The notes beneath the pieces are model-generated. The model had not been told where the DNA came from. It saw nothing but the letters and a program-made list of their open reading frames with translations, and ran no database searches. Of a DNA stretch of 64,000 bases, positions 57,387 through 64,000 are shown piece after piece (the stretch's first letter is position 1; each line of letters starts with the position of its first letter). Made by a program: the position numbers and the translations under genes. This stretch comes from CAG-103 sp963627135 (GTDB lineage Bacteria; Bacillota; Clostridia; Oscillospirales; Oscillospiraceae), in assembly GCA_963627135.1 (NCBI GenBank), contig CAVFZY010000010.1, positions 62,001-126,000 of the forward strand, in the 5' to 3' direction.

Positions 57387-57539
57387 CCTTCTCCTCGAGG
57401 GGAAGGTGGCGCGGCGGTACGCCGCGACGGATGAGGTGTTGCTGGATATGTGGCGCGTAACCGGGGCCGCCGGAAGTTGCCGCAGCATTTTCACCTCATC
57501 CGCCTCGCTGCGCTCGGCACCTTCTCGGCAAGGAGAAGG
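57387..57539. repeat. REP-like element R5 (opposite orientation)
   Basis: CCTTCTCCTCGAGGGGAAGG, GGCGCGGCGGTACGCCGCGA and CGGATGAGGTG on the left; TCACCTCATCCGCCTCGCTG, CGCTCGGCACCTTCTCG and AAGGAGAAGG on the right. The order of arms is the reverse of R3. Confidence 0.72.
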
Positions 57540-57577
57540 CTGGGGACGCGGTACGGCCATACGATGCCGCGCGCCGG

Positions 57578-58486
57578 TCACAGCAGCAGCCAGATCAGCA
57601 GCGGGATCGTCACGGCGGACAGGATCGTGCTGAGGAAAATGCACTTGGACGCGAACGCATCCGACTGGCCGTACTGCAGGCACAGCGCCGTGACGAGGAT
57701 GGCCGACGGGCACGCCGCCATGATCACCGGGAGGCTGAGCATCATGCCGCTGACAAACGGCCGCAGCACCACCCACGTCAGCAGCGGGCACACGAGCAGG
57801 CGCACGGCCGACACGGCGTAGACCCGCCAGTCCGTGAGCGCGGAGCGCACGGAGATGCCGCCGAGCGACGTGCCGATGACGAGCATCGACAGCGGGATCG
57901 TCACGCCAGAGACCGACGAGATCGTATCGGCGAGGACGCCGGGCACATGCACGCGCGAGAGCAGCAGCACGACCGACAGCAGCGTGGCGATGACCGGCGC
58001 GTTGAGCACATCCTGCCAGCGGACGCGGCCGCCGTCCGGCGAGAGCTGCGCCGCGCTGCAGGAATAGAGTGCGAGGTTGAACGGAATGTTGCAAAGGGAA
58101 GCGAAAAACACCATCTCGTCGCCGAAGATCGCCGCGACGACCGGCAGCCCCACAAAGCCCACATTGCCGAACGCGGTCACGAGCCGCGTCGCGCCCACAT
58201 CCTCGCTGCGCGTGCGCATCAGCCGCGGAAGGAACCACGCCGCGAGCATCTGCAGCACAACCATGACCGTCATGACCAGAATGTACTCGAGCAGCTCACT
58301 CCCGCTGAAATCCGGCACGCTCAGCACGGAATTGAGGATGGTCGCCGGCAGCAGCACCTTCACGAGCAGGGGCGTGACGCGCTTGTTGAACTCCGGCCCC
58401 GTGATGCCGGTGCGCGCACAGAAGTAGCCAAGGAGCATGATGAGCAGCAGCATGGCCATCTTGGCAAAGACAGTGGACAGATTCAT
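57578..58486 (-). CDS. AEC-family (auxin efflux carrier-like) transporter
   Basis: A 302-residue membrane protein with ten hydrophobic segments in two repeats of five. Typical elements are MAMLLLIMLLGYFCARTGIT at the start, LLVKVLLPATILNSVLSV, VTAFGNVGFVGLPVVAAIFG (the conserved NxGFxGxP motif) and IPLSMLVIGTSLGG. Bacterial members export or import malate and other organic acids or amino acids; the substrate cannot be read from the sequence. Own promoter at 58551-58579. Confidence 0.9.
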   Translation of the reverse strand: MNLSTVFAKMAMLLLIMLLGYFCARTGITGPEFNKRVTPLLVKVLLPATILNSVLSVPDFSGSELLEYILVMTVMVVLQMLAAWFLPRLMRTRSEDVGATRLVTAFGNVGFVGLPVVAAIFGDEMVFFASLCNIPFNLALYSCSAAQLSPDGGRVRWQDVLNAPVIATLLSVVLLLSRVHVPGVLADTISSVSGVTIPLSMLVIGTSLGGISVRSALTDWRVYAVSAVRLLVCPLLTWVVLRPFVSGMMLSLPVIMAACPSAILVTALCLQYGQSDAFASKCIFLSTILSAVTIPLLIWLLL

Positions 58487-58550
58487 ACTTTTTCTCTCTT
58501 CTTTTCTCTCTCATCGGGCGGCGCATGGCGCTAACAACCCAGTATAGGAT

Positions 58551-58579
58551 AGTATATGCCAGACATCGTGTCTTGTAAA
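58551..58579 (-). promoter_or_regulatory. Promoter of the AEC transporter gene
   Basis: Minus strand TTTACA (58574-58579), 17 bases, TATACT (58551-58556). Confidence 0.7.
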
Positions 58580-58599
58580 GCGGAATTCGCACCGGGTAC

Positions 58600-58628
58600 T
58601 TGCCAAACGCCGCCCGGACTGTTACACT
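58600..58628 (+). promoter_or_regulatory. Promoter of the small anchored protein gene
   Basis: TTGCCA (58600-58605), 17 bases, TACACT (58623-58628). Confidence 0.6.
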
Positions 58629-58649
58629 GGCAGAAAAGGGGGTGTGCGC

Positions 58650-58961
58650 ATGAAGAAAACCGTCATGACCGTCATCCGCGTCATCGTCATCGTCGCCATT
58701 CTGGGTCTGCTGACCTACGGCGGCTTTGTGGGGATGAACCGCGTGTCCGGCACCGGGGACTACACCATCGACCAGTACGCCGCGACCGACGACGGCGGTC
58801 TGCTGACCGTGACGAAGGCCGGCACGACCGTGCATATCCAGTGCTCGGCCGAGCAACTCGCCGCCGTGGCCGCACAGCCGGACGGTACGTTTCACCTGTC
58901 GTTCTCCTACAGCCAGATCACGAACAGCGGCACGCTCAAGGACATCACGCCCGCCGGCTGA
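58650..58961 (+). CDS. Small membrane-anchored extracytoplasmic protein
   Basis: A 103-residue protein. The N-terminal helix MKKTVMTVIRVIVIVAILGL anchors it; the rest (TGDYTIDQYAATDDGGLLTV, VHIQCSAEQLAAVAAQPDGT, FHLSFSYSQI) is a small beta domain outside the membrane. The ATG at 58650 follows AAAGGGGGTG with proper spacing; a GTG at 58644 is possible. Unknown function, alone between its promoter and a hairpin. Confidence 0.65.
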   Translation: MKKTVMTVIRVIVIVAILGLLTYGGFVGMNRVSGTGDYTIDQYAATDDGGLLTVTKAGTTVHIQCSAEQLAAVAAQPDGTFHLSFSYSQITNSGTLKDITPAG

Positions 58962-58995
58962 CGACTGCGCCGCGCGGCTGATCGACCGCATGAAC

Positions 58996-59030
58996 ACGCC
59001 CGCCGGCCACCGCCGGCCGGGCGCGTTTCT
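58996..59030 (+). terminator. Hairpin terminator after the small anchored protein
   Basis: CGCCCGCCGGC / GCCGGCCGGGCG stem followed by CGTTTCTT. Confidence 0.6.
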
Positions 59031-59057
59031 TAACAATTCTGAATTTTTCGCACACAC

Positions 59058-59087
59058 TTGCAAAATCCGCGCCGGTGCGCGTATAGT
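59058..59087 (+). promoter_or_regulatory. Promoter of the polysaccharide deacetylase-like gene
   Basis: TTGCAA (59058-59063), 18 bases, TATAGT (59082-59087). Confidence 0.65.
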
Positions 59088-59145
59088 AGAGGCAGTTATT
59101 AACAGATTTTTTGGGAGCCGAACGGTCTCCCGGAGGTGACTTCGT

Positions 59146-60591
59146 ATGCAGACAACCGACCCCCGCCGCACCCTGCGGTCCGACAGCGATGTCCGCACGC
59201 CGAGGCAGGCCGCCCGGCCGCGCCCGGTCAAGCGCCGCGCGCCGCGGCGCCGCGGCCCGAACCAGTCGATGCTGGTGTTCGCAGCCGTGCTGGTCGTGAT
59301 CGTGCTGACAGCCGTGCTGGTGCTCGTGCTCGTGAGCCGGCATGACAGCGCGCCGAAGGACGATCCCGCCGCGTCGGCCGTGCCCACCGCGCAGACCGCG
59401 CAGCAGGACACCGTGCTCACAGAGGCGAAGCACCTCGCCGCGCAGTATGACTACGACAAGGCCATCGCCGCCGTGACAGGCTTTTCCGGGTGGGAGAGCG
59501 TGCCGGAACTGCAGCAGGCCAAGGCCGATTTCGAGGCGCAGAAGGCGCAGGCCGTGCGCTGGGCCGACCCCACGACCATTCCGCACGTCTTTTTCCACAC
59601 GCTCATCGCCGACACTGCCCGCGCCTTTGACGGCGATCCCGAGCAGGGCGGCTACAACCAGTTCATGGTCACGATCAAAGAGTTCAACGCCGTGCTGCAG
59701 AGCCTGTACGAGCGGAATTTCGTGCTCGTGGACATTCATGACATCGCCAAGCTGCAGCAGCAGGCCGACGGCTCGTCGAAATACGTCGCGGGCGACATCT
59801 ATCTCCCCGCCGGGAAAAAGCCCATCGTTATGTCGCAGGACGACGTGTGCTACTATGAATATATGACCGACAGCGACGGTGACGGCAAGCCCGACAAGGG
59901 CGGCGACGGCTTCGCCTCCCGCCTGCTGGTGAAGGACGGCAAGCTCACGTGCGAGTACGTGGACGCCGACGGGCAGACGCTCTACGGCAGCTACGACCTC
60001 GTGCCGCTGCTCGACGACTTCCTGGAGCAACACCCGGACTTTTCCTACCGCGGCGCGCGCGCGACCATCGCCGTGACCGGGTATCAGGGTGCGTTCGGCT
60101 ACCGCATCAGCAATGATTACAAGGCAAAGCTCGGCGACGAGGCCTTCGCGCAGGCGTGCAAGGACGCGCGCGAGGTGGCCGACGCGCTGCGCGCCGAGGG
60201 CTACACGATCGCGAGCCACAGCTACGGCCACCTGACCTACGGCGAGATCTCCGCCGAACGTCTGGCGACCGACGCGCAGAAGTGGAACGATCAGATCGCG
60301 TCCGTCATCGGCGGGACCGACGTGCTGCTCTACCCCTTCGGCAGCGACATCGCCGGCATCGAGGCCTACAAGGGCGCAAAGTTTGACACGCTCTACGGCC
60401 TGGGCTTCCGCTATTTCTGCAACGTGGACTCGGCCGAGCACTGGGTGCAGATCCACGACGGGTATGTCCGCCAGGCCCGGCGCAACATCGACGGCTACCG
60501 GATGTACTATCAGCCGAACCTGCTCGACGACCTGTTCAACACCAAGACCGTCTGGGACAGCGCCCGCCCGACACCGGTGCCGAAGATCTGA
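59146..60591 (+). CDS. Membrane-anchored polysaccharide deacetylase-like protein
   Basis: A 481-residue protein. A very basic cytoplasmic N-terminus (RPRPVKRRAPRRRGPNQSM) precedes one membrane helix at about 42-63. A helical spacer (LAAQYDYDKAIAAVTGFSGW) leads to a NodB-like domain: KPIVMSQDDVCYYEYM holds the Asp-Asp motif, EGYTIASHSYGHLTYGEIS the His-x4-His-like zinc motif, and DVLLYPFGSDIAGIEAYKGA the later strand. A long insertion lies between the first two motifs. The family removes acetyl groups from wall glycans; this divergent form may act on peptidoglycan or be inactive. GGAGGTGACTTCGT precedes the ATG. Confidence 0.85.
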   Translation: MQTTDPRRTLRSDSDVRTPRQAARPRPVKRRAPRRRGPNQSMLVFAAVLVVIVLTAVLVLVLVSRHDSAPKDDPAASAVPTAQTAQQDTVLTEAKHLAAQYDYDKAIAAVTGFSGWESVPELQQAKADFEAQKAQAVRWADPTTIPHVFFHTLIADTARAFDGDPEQGGYNQFMVTIKEFNAVLQSLYERNFVLVDIHDIAKLQQQADGSSKYVAGDIYLPAGKKPIVMSQDDVCYYEYMTDSDGDGKPDKGGDGFASRLLVKDGKLTCEYVDADGQTLYGSYDLVPLLDDFLEQHPDFSYRGARATIAVTGYQGAFGYRISNDYKAKLGDEAFAQACKDAREVADALRAEGYTIASHSYGHLTYGEISAERLATDAQKWNDQIASVIGGTDVLLYPFGSDIAGIEAYKGAKFDTLYGLGFRYFCNVDSAEHWVQIHDGYVRQARRNIDGYRMYYQPNLLDDLFNTKTVWDSARPTPVPKI

Positions 60592-60600
60592 CCGGAACAG

Positions 60601-60641
60601 AAAAACACCTCCGTATGATGCAGTCATACGGAGGTGTTTTT
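60601..60641. terminator. Bidirectional terminator between convergent genes
   Basis: AAAAACACCTCCGTATGA / TCATACGGAGGTGTTTTT, perfect 18-bp stem. The last codons and stop of the leftward gene lie inside its right arm. Confidence 0.9.
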
Positions 60642-61142
60642 ATGCCGGATGTCGAACCGCCACACGGCGACGACGTAGGACACGAAGGCGATGGCCTCAA
60701 TGACCATGCACGAGTACGAGCGCGCGAGGATGTCATACGTGAACCAGAACGGCGAATTGCTCAGGTAGAGCAGGCGCGTGCGGCGCATGTCGCGTGTCCA
60801 GAGCGCGACCGTCGTCATGCTCATGGCGATGCCGGGCAGCAGGCTCATCGGCCCCGCCCACGTGAGGACGGTGTTGACGACGTACAGCGCCAGAAACACC
60901 CACAGCCACGCGCGGCTCTGCGCCCACTTGCGGTCGTTGAAATAAAACACGACGCTGCGCGCGAACGACAGAATGTTGATGGTCGCGGCGGTCATCGCGC
61001 CGAGCAGCCCGTAGTGCACGATCCACATCAGGCAGGCGGCGGCCTGCGCGGCGAGGATGACACGGCGGTTATTGAATTGCACCGAGACAAACACGATCAG
61101 GCTGCCGAGCAGACCCAGCGCCTGGTTGAGCCAGAAACCCAT
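60624..61142 (-). CDS. YgjV-family inner membrane protein
   Basis: A 172-residue protein with five or six hydrophobic segments (LLGSLIVFVSVQFNNRRVIL, AACLMWIVHYGLLGAMTAA, WLWVFLALYVVNTVLTW). The opening MGFWLNQALGLLG, the QFNNRR turn and the FNDRKW motif match the YgjV/DUF3391-type family of small membrane proteins with no known function. The start at 61142 is chosen because the conserved sequence begins there. Only a weak GGGTGTGG site precedes it. Confidence 0.8.
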   Translation of the reverse strand: MGFWLNQALGLLGSLIVFVSVQFNNRRVILAAQAAACLMWIVHYGLLGAMTAATINILSFARSVVFYFNDRKWAQSRAWLWVFLALYVVNTVLTWAGPMSLLPGIAMSMTTVALWTRDMRRTRLLYLSNSPFWFTYDILARSYSCMVIEAIAFVSYVVAVWRFDIRHKNTSV

Positions 61143-61247
61143 GTTGCCCACACCCTTTCTTCCCGCAGGAAAAAGTATCGTAACACAAACGCACGGGAAA
61201 AACAACCCTCCCCGCGCGGTTTTTCGCCCTCCCGCGTGGTACAGGCC

Positions 61248-61276
61248 TTGACAACTGTCCCAAAAACGGCTACGCT
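61248..61276 (+). promoter_or_regulatory. Promoter of the YczE/YitT-like gene
   Basis: TTGACA (61248-61253), 17 bases, TACGCT (61271-61276). Confidence 0.6.
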
Positions 61277-61314
61277 ATTTCTATATCCTTGAATTTTCAG
61301 AAAGAAGAATGTCC

Positions 61315-61989
61315 ATGTCCCCCGCGCCCCGCGGCCAAAACGCTAAGAAAATCGCCCTGCGCTACCTCTTTTTCACGCTCGGCCTGCTCATCAACTCCTT
61401 CGGCATCGCCTTCATCACGAAGAGCAGCCTCGGCACGTCGCAGATCTCGAGCCTGCCGTACGTGCTCAGCCTGCGCTTCCCGCTGAGCTTCGGCGGCTTT
61501 ACTTTTATCATGAACACGGTGTTCATCCTCATCCAGATCGCCATCCAACGGCGGGATTTCCCGCCCGTGCAGCTGCTGCAGATCGCAGCGAACGTGCTCT
61601 TCAGCGGCTTTCTCGACGTGAGCATGGCCGCGCTGAGCTGGCTGCACCCGGCCGGGTGGCTCGCGCGCGGCGGATGCATGCTGCTCGGCTGCGCCATCCT
61701 CGCCTGCGGCATCAGCATCGAGATCGCGCCGGACGTCATCACCGTGCCCGGCGAGGGGCTCGTGCGCGTACTCGCGCAGGCGACGGGTAAGGACTTCGGC
61801 CGCGTAAAGCTCGTGTTCGACGTGACGCTCATCGTCATTGCGTCCGCGCTGTCGCTGCTGTTTTTCCGGCAGCTGCAGGGCGTCGGCATCGGCACGGTCG
61901 TGTCAGCGCTGATCGTCGGGCCGCTCGTGTCGCTGTTCGGCCGCGTGCTGCCGGGTCTCGGCCGCATCCGCGCGCTGGCCATCTCCTGA
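61315..61989 (+). CDS. YczE/YyaS/YitT-family membrane protein
   Basis: A 224-residue protein with about six hydrophobic segments. The start (NAKKIALRYLFFTLGLLINS) and the pattern FGIAFITKSSLGTSQISSLP, then EIAPDVITVPGEGLVRVLAQ and FGRVKLVFDVTLIV, match the YczE/DUF6198 group related to YitT. The function is unknown; some members are proposed transporters. I take the second ATG (61315), seven bases after AAGAAG; the ATG at 61309 is too close to that site but cannot be excluded. Confidence 0.82.
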   Translation: MSPAPRGQNAKKIALRYLFFTLGLLINSFGIAFITKSSLGTSQISSLPYVLSLRFPLSFGGFTFIMNTVFILIQIAIQRRDFPPVQLLQIAANVLFSGFLDVSMAALSWLHPAGWLARGGCMLLGCAILACGISIEIAPDVITVPGEGLVRVLAQATGKDFGRVKLVFDVTLIVIASALSLLFFRQLQGVGIGTVVSALIVGPLVSLFGRVLPGLGRIRALAIS

Positions 61990-61996
61990 ATACGCA

Positions 61997-62030
61997 AGCG
62001 CCGCACCGGAAACCGGTGCGGCGCTTTTTT
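61997..62030. terminator. Terminator between convergent genes
   Basis: AGCGCCGCACCGG / CCGGTGCGGCGCT hairpin followed by TTTTT; its end touches the stop codon of the leftward TetR gene. Confidence 0.88.
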
Positions 62031-62607
62031 ACTCCGTCATGCCGAGGATCTCATAGATATTCGAGCGCGAGAGCCACTGCAGCTCGCGGATAAAAACCTC
62101 GTTCGGCTCCTGCATACCCTCGAGAAACCAGCCCTCGAGCATGCCCCAGAACGCGCGCGAATAGTACCGCCGCAGATACTTGCGGTCGAGCGCCGAGAGC
62201 GCCACCTGCGTCTGGTGCTGCTGCTCATAGAGCGCGATGACCGACGTGACGAACCGATCCGTCGAGCGCTCATACAGCCGCTGCATCTGCGCCCAGAACG
62301 CGGGGCCATAGCCGGAGTCCGTGATCGCGCGCAGGTAAAACGACTCGGCGCGCATCAGCTCCATGGCCTGATCCATCAGCCGCTGCCACGTAAACAGGTT
62401 CGACTCCGCCGGCGGGGAAACACGCTCGAACGCGTCCGTATACATCCAGCCAAGCAGGTCGGCGATGCCGTGAAAATGATAGTAAAACGTCTTGCGGTTC
62501 ACCCGCGCACGCGCGACGAGCTGCTGCACCGTGATGGTGTCGAGCGGCTGCTCGTGCATGAGCGCCTTGAGCGTGTCCGCCAGATGCTGCTGCGTGTAAT
62601 TGGCCAT
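62029..62607 (-). CDS. TetR-family transcriptional regulator
   Basis: A 192-residue regulator. The N-terminal DNA-binding domain contains TQQHLADTLKALMHEQPLDT and ITVQQLVARARVNRKTFYYH (FYYHF recognition-helix end). The ligand domain resembles the TetR_C group found with YhgE/Pip-like membrane genes (LLGWMYTDAFERV, SRAFWGMLEGWFLEGMQEP). GGAGG lies seven bases before the ATG at 62607. It is divergent from the coiled-coil membrane gene at 62745, with a perfect dyad (62711-62729) between them. Confidence 0.92.
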   Translation of the reverse strand: MANYTQQHLADTLKALMHEQPLDTITVQQLVARARVNRKTFYYHFHGIADLLGWMYTDAFERVSPPAESNLFTWQRLMDQAMELMRAESFYLRAITDSGYGPAFWAQMQRLYERSTDRFVTSVIALYEQQHQTQVALSALDRKYLRRYYSRAFWGMLEGWFLEGMQEPNEVFIRELQWLSRSNIYEILGMTE

Positions 62608-62662
62608 GGATGCACCTCCGGAAAATTTGCGCACAGACTGCACAGTGTACCGATTTCGGTCT

Positions 62663-62691
62663 ATTATACACCTTCCTCCCATTTACAGCAA
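62663..62691 (-). promoter_or_regulatory. Promoter of the TetR gene
   Basis: Minus strand TTGCTG (62686-62691), 17 bases, TATAAT (62663-62668). Its -35 overlaps the -35 of the divergent promoter by two bases. Confidence 0.7.
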
Positions 62692-62729
62692 CCCGTTTTG
62701 GGCGTACATTCGTGTCAAAACCTGACACG
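62682..62729 (+). promoter_or_regulatory. Promoter and TetR-type operator of the coiled-coil membrane gene
   Basis: TTTACA (62682-62687), 17 bases, TACATT (62705-62710), directly followed by CGTGTCA-AAACC-TGACACG (62711-62729), a perfect 7-bp inverted repeat that covers the transcription start. A bound repressor would block this promoter. Confidence 0.7.
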
Positions 62730-62744
62730 GAAGGGGAAACCGTC

Positions 62745-64000
62745 ATGAAACGTACATTCCTGTGCATCTGCAGCGTGCTACTCATCTGCGCGTGCGTGCT
62801 CGGCCTGTTTGCCGGCGTGCGCACCGTGCAGGACGTGCAGAACATCCAGGCGTACAAAAACGAGGCCGCGGCCACAGCGCGCGAGGGCATCGCGACGGCG
62901 CGCGACGCGATCGCGCTGCTGCAGGAAAACCAGAGCGCGTATCTCGAGGGCGCGGCGACGTACGCCTCCGGCCTTGTGACGTACCGGAACGGCCGCGCGA
63001 CGCTGCAAAACGGCAAAGCCACCTATGCCGCCGGGCAGGCCGCACTCGCCGACGGCAAGGCCACCTACGCCGCCGGCCGGCAGACGCTGGCCGAAAATCA
63101 GGCGGCCTACGAAGCCGGCAAGGCGCTCATCGGCAAGATCGAGCCGCTCATGCCGTACGTGCAGGCCTACCAGCAGGCGCGGCACACGCTCTATGACATG
63201 GAGATGGGCATCCCGGGCATCAGCGACCTGACCGAGGCGCGCTACACGCTGCGCGCGGCCGTCGCGAATCTCGCAGCGCAGGCCTCGGCCGTCGCGTGGA
63301 TCAGCCAGCAGCTCGGCATGGATCTCGGGTCCGTGCTGCTGACCGACTACACGGACGAACAGATGATCTCGCTGGCGGACAACATCGTCTCGCTCTACGA
63401 GAAGGGGCTCGCGCAGATCCGGACATATGAGCAGGGGCAGGCCACGCTCGACGCAGCCGCCGAGACCATCGCGGAAAACGAGGGCAAGCTGCGCGACGCC
63501 AAGCAGCAGCTCGCCGCCGCGGAGGCGCAGCTGGCCAGCGGCGCGAACACACTCGCCGACGGCAAGGCGAAGCTGACCACGTTCGAGGACGGGCAGGCGC
63601 AGCTCACCGCCGGGCTGGAGCTGCTGCTCGAGGAGATGACGCCCTGCACCACACGCGGCGGCAAACAGGTCGTGCCGGGCCTGGCGGAACTGCTGGGCGC
63701 GGACTTCTCGCTCTGGGAGCTGGAAGACGACGGCAGCGTGCGCACCGTCAACGGCTGCGCGCTGCTGGATCTCGACAACTGCCTGCGCGTCTGTGACGAG
63801 GGCGAGCACTACCTCGACCTGCAGACGGCAGACATCAAGGGCGAGGTGATCCTGCGCATCGCGCTGGCCGCGCTCATGGCGCTCGCCGCCGTGGCGGGGC
63901 TGATCGCGGGCGTGTTCGGCCTGCTGGCCGGCATCCGCGCGCGCGGCAGGACCGGCTTTGTCCCCGGCGTGATCTGCGCCGCGCTGGCCGCCGCCGGGAA
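62745..64000 (+). CDS. Membrane protein with long coiled-coil region (partial, cut by window end)
   Basis: The first 418 codons are visible. Signal-anchor MKRTFLCICSVLLICACVLG, then a region rich in repeats of about 11-14 residues (YASGLVTYRNGRATLQNGKA, then AGQAALADGKATYAAGRQTL), like the GxxxLxxG repeats of YhgE/Pip and SMC-like surface proteins. A small globular part with two cysteines follows (EMTPCTTRGGKQVVPGLAEL), then a second membrane segment near 375-405 (IALAALMALAAVAGLIAGVF). GGAAGGGGAAACCGTC precedes the ATG. Divergence from a TetR gene and the operator in front indicate inducible expression. The gene continues beyond 64000. Confidence 0.8.
   Translation, partial: MKRTFLCICSVLLICACVLGLFAGVRTVQDVQNIQAYKNEAAATAREGIATARDAIALLQENQSAYLEGAATYASGLVTYRNGRATLQNGKATYAAGQAALADGKATYAAGRQTLAENQAAYEAGKALIGKIEPLMPYVQAYQQARHTLYDMEMGIPGISDLTEARYTLRAAVANLAAQASAVAWISQQLGMDLGSVLLTDYTDEQMISLADNIVSLYEKGLAQIRTYEQGQATLDAAAETIAENEGKLRDAKQQLAAAEAQLASGANTLADGKAKLTTFEDGQAQLTAGLELLLEEMTPCTTRGGKQVVPGLAELLGADFSLWELEDDGSVRTVNGCALLDLDNCLRVCDEGEHYLDLQTADIKGEVILRIALAALMALAAVAGLIAGVFGLLAGIRARGRTGFVPGVICAALAAAG

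Overview
The window looks like chromosome of a high-GC, endospore-forming gut Firmicute of the Oscillospiraceae type. The reasons are yabP, yabQ, divIC and yabR in sporulation order with a SigE-like promoter, five secreted proteins with C-terminal SLH (S-layer homology) modules, a ylxM-ffh-rpsP-khpA-rimM-trmD block, an NADP-type glutamate dehydrogenase, strong AGGAGG-type ribosome binding sites, and REP-like repeats of a kind I associate with this family. No species is claimed.

Layout. 1-7372 holds a GNAT-like protein, a lone micropeptide gene (1489-1614), a zinc-ribbon membrane protein, an SLH lipase-like protein, a TetR regulator and an SLH C39-type cysteine peptidase. 7480-21468 is a compact phage structural cassette, all on the + strand and mostly with ATGA or GTGA start/stop overlaps: small replication-like gene, terminase, portal, scaffold-like protein, Prp-type protease, N4-gp56-type capsid, head-tail adaptor fused to fibre, fibres, amidase, holin and two or three further virion proteins. 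I see no integrase, repressor, polymerase or long-tail genes. 21689-27102 has two divergent BspA-like leucine-rich SLH proteins. 27400-28733 is an array of four very small genes (31-43 codons), each with its own promoter and terminator. Three of them share a structured leader and a peptide family with the distant gene at 1489-1614. 28735-36810 runs leftward: a 2-hydroxyacid dehydrogenase, the yabR-divIC-yabQ-yabP block (yabQ appears frameshifted), and rsmA-trmD-rimM-khpA-rpsP-ffh-ylxM, in which trmD is fused to a GNAT domain. 36969-44114 encodes a 2381-residue cyclic beta-1,2-glucan synthase-like protein. 44177-48165 has a pair of M16 peptidase-like genes, lgt and a coiled-coil protein. 48245-52147 has a pyridoxamine-oxidase-like protein with its divergent HxlR regulator, an SLH subtilase, a GH25 lipoprotein and a small coiled-coil protein. 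52188-52453 is a tRNA-Thr/tRNA-Tyr transcription unit. 52490-57539 carries the REP-like repeats around gdhA, mutY and a PrsW-like gene. 57578-64000 has an AEC transporter, a small anchored protein, a polysaccharide deacetylase-like protein, two membrane proteins, a TetR regulator, and a coiled-coil membrane protein cut by the right edge.

How the genes work together. Much of the content concerns the cell surface: SLH-anchored hydrolases and leucine-rich proteins, GH25, lgt, glucan synthase and deacetylase. The strongest candidate for an undescribed system is the micropeptide family. Each gene is a self-contained cassette of promoter, conserved leader, 34-43-codon ORF and GC-rich terminator. 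The leader contains a stem whose sequence changes between copies while pairing is kept, followed by a near-invariant AAAGGGGTAAAG ribosome-binding segment. The peptides share a helix-forming core with one invariant cysteine (LAS-x-IL-xx-C, then A-x-AIVD-x-I).
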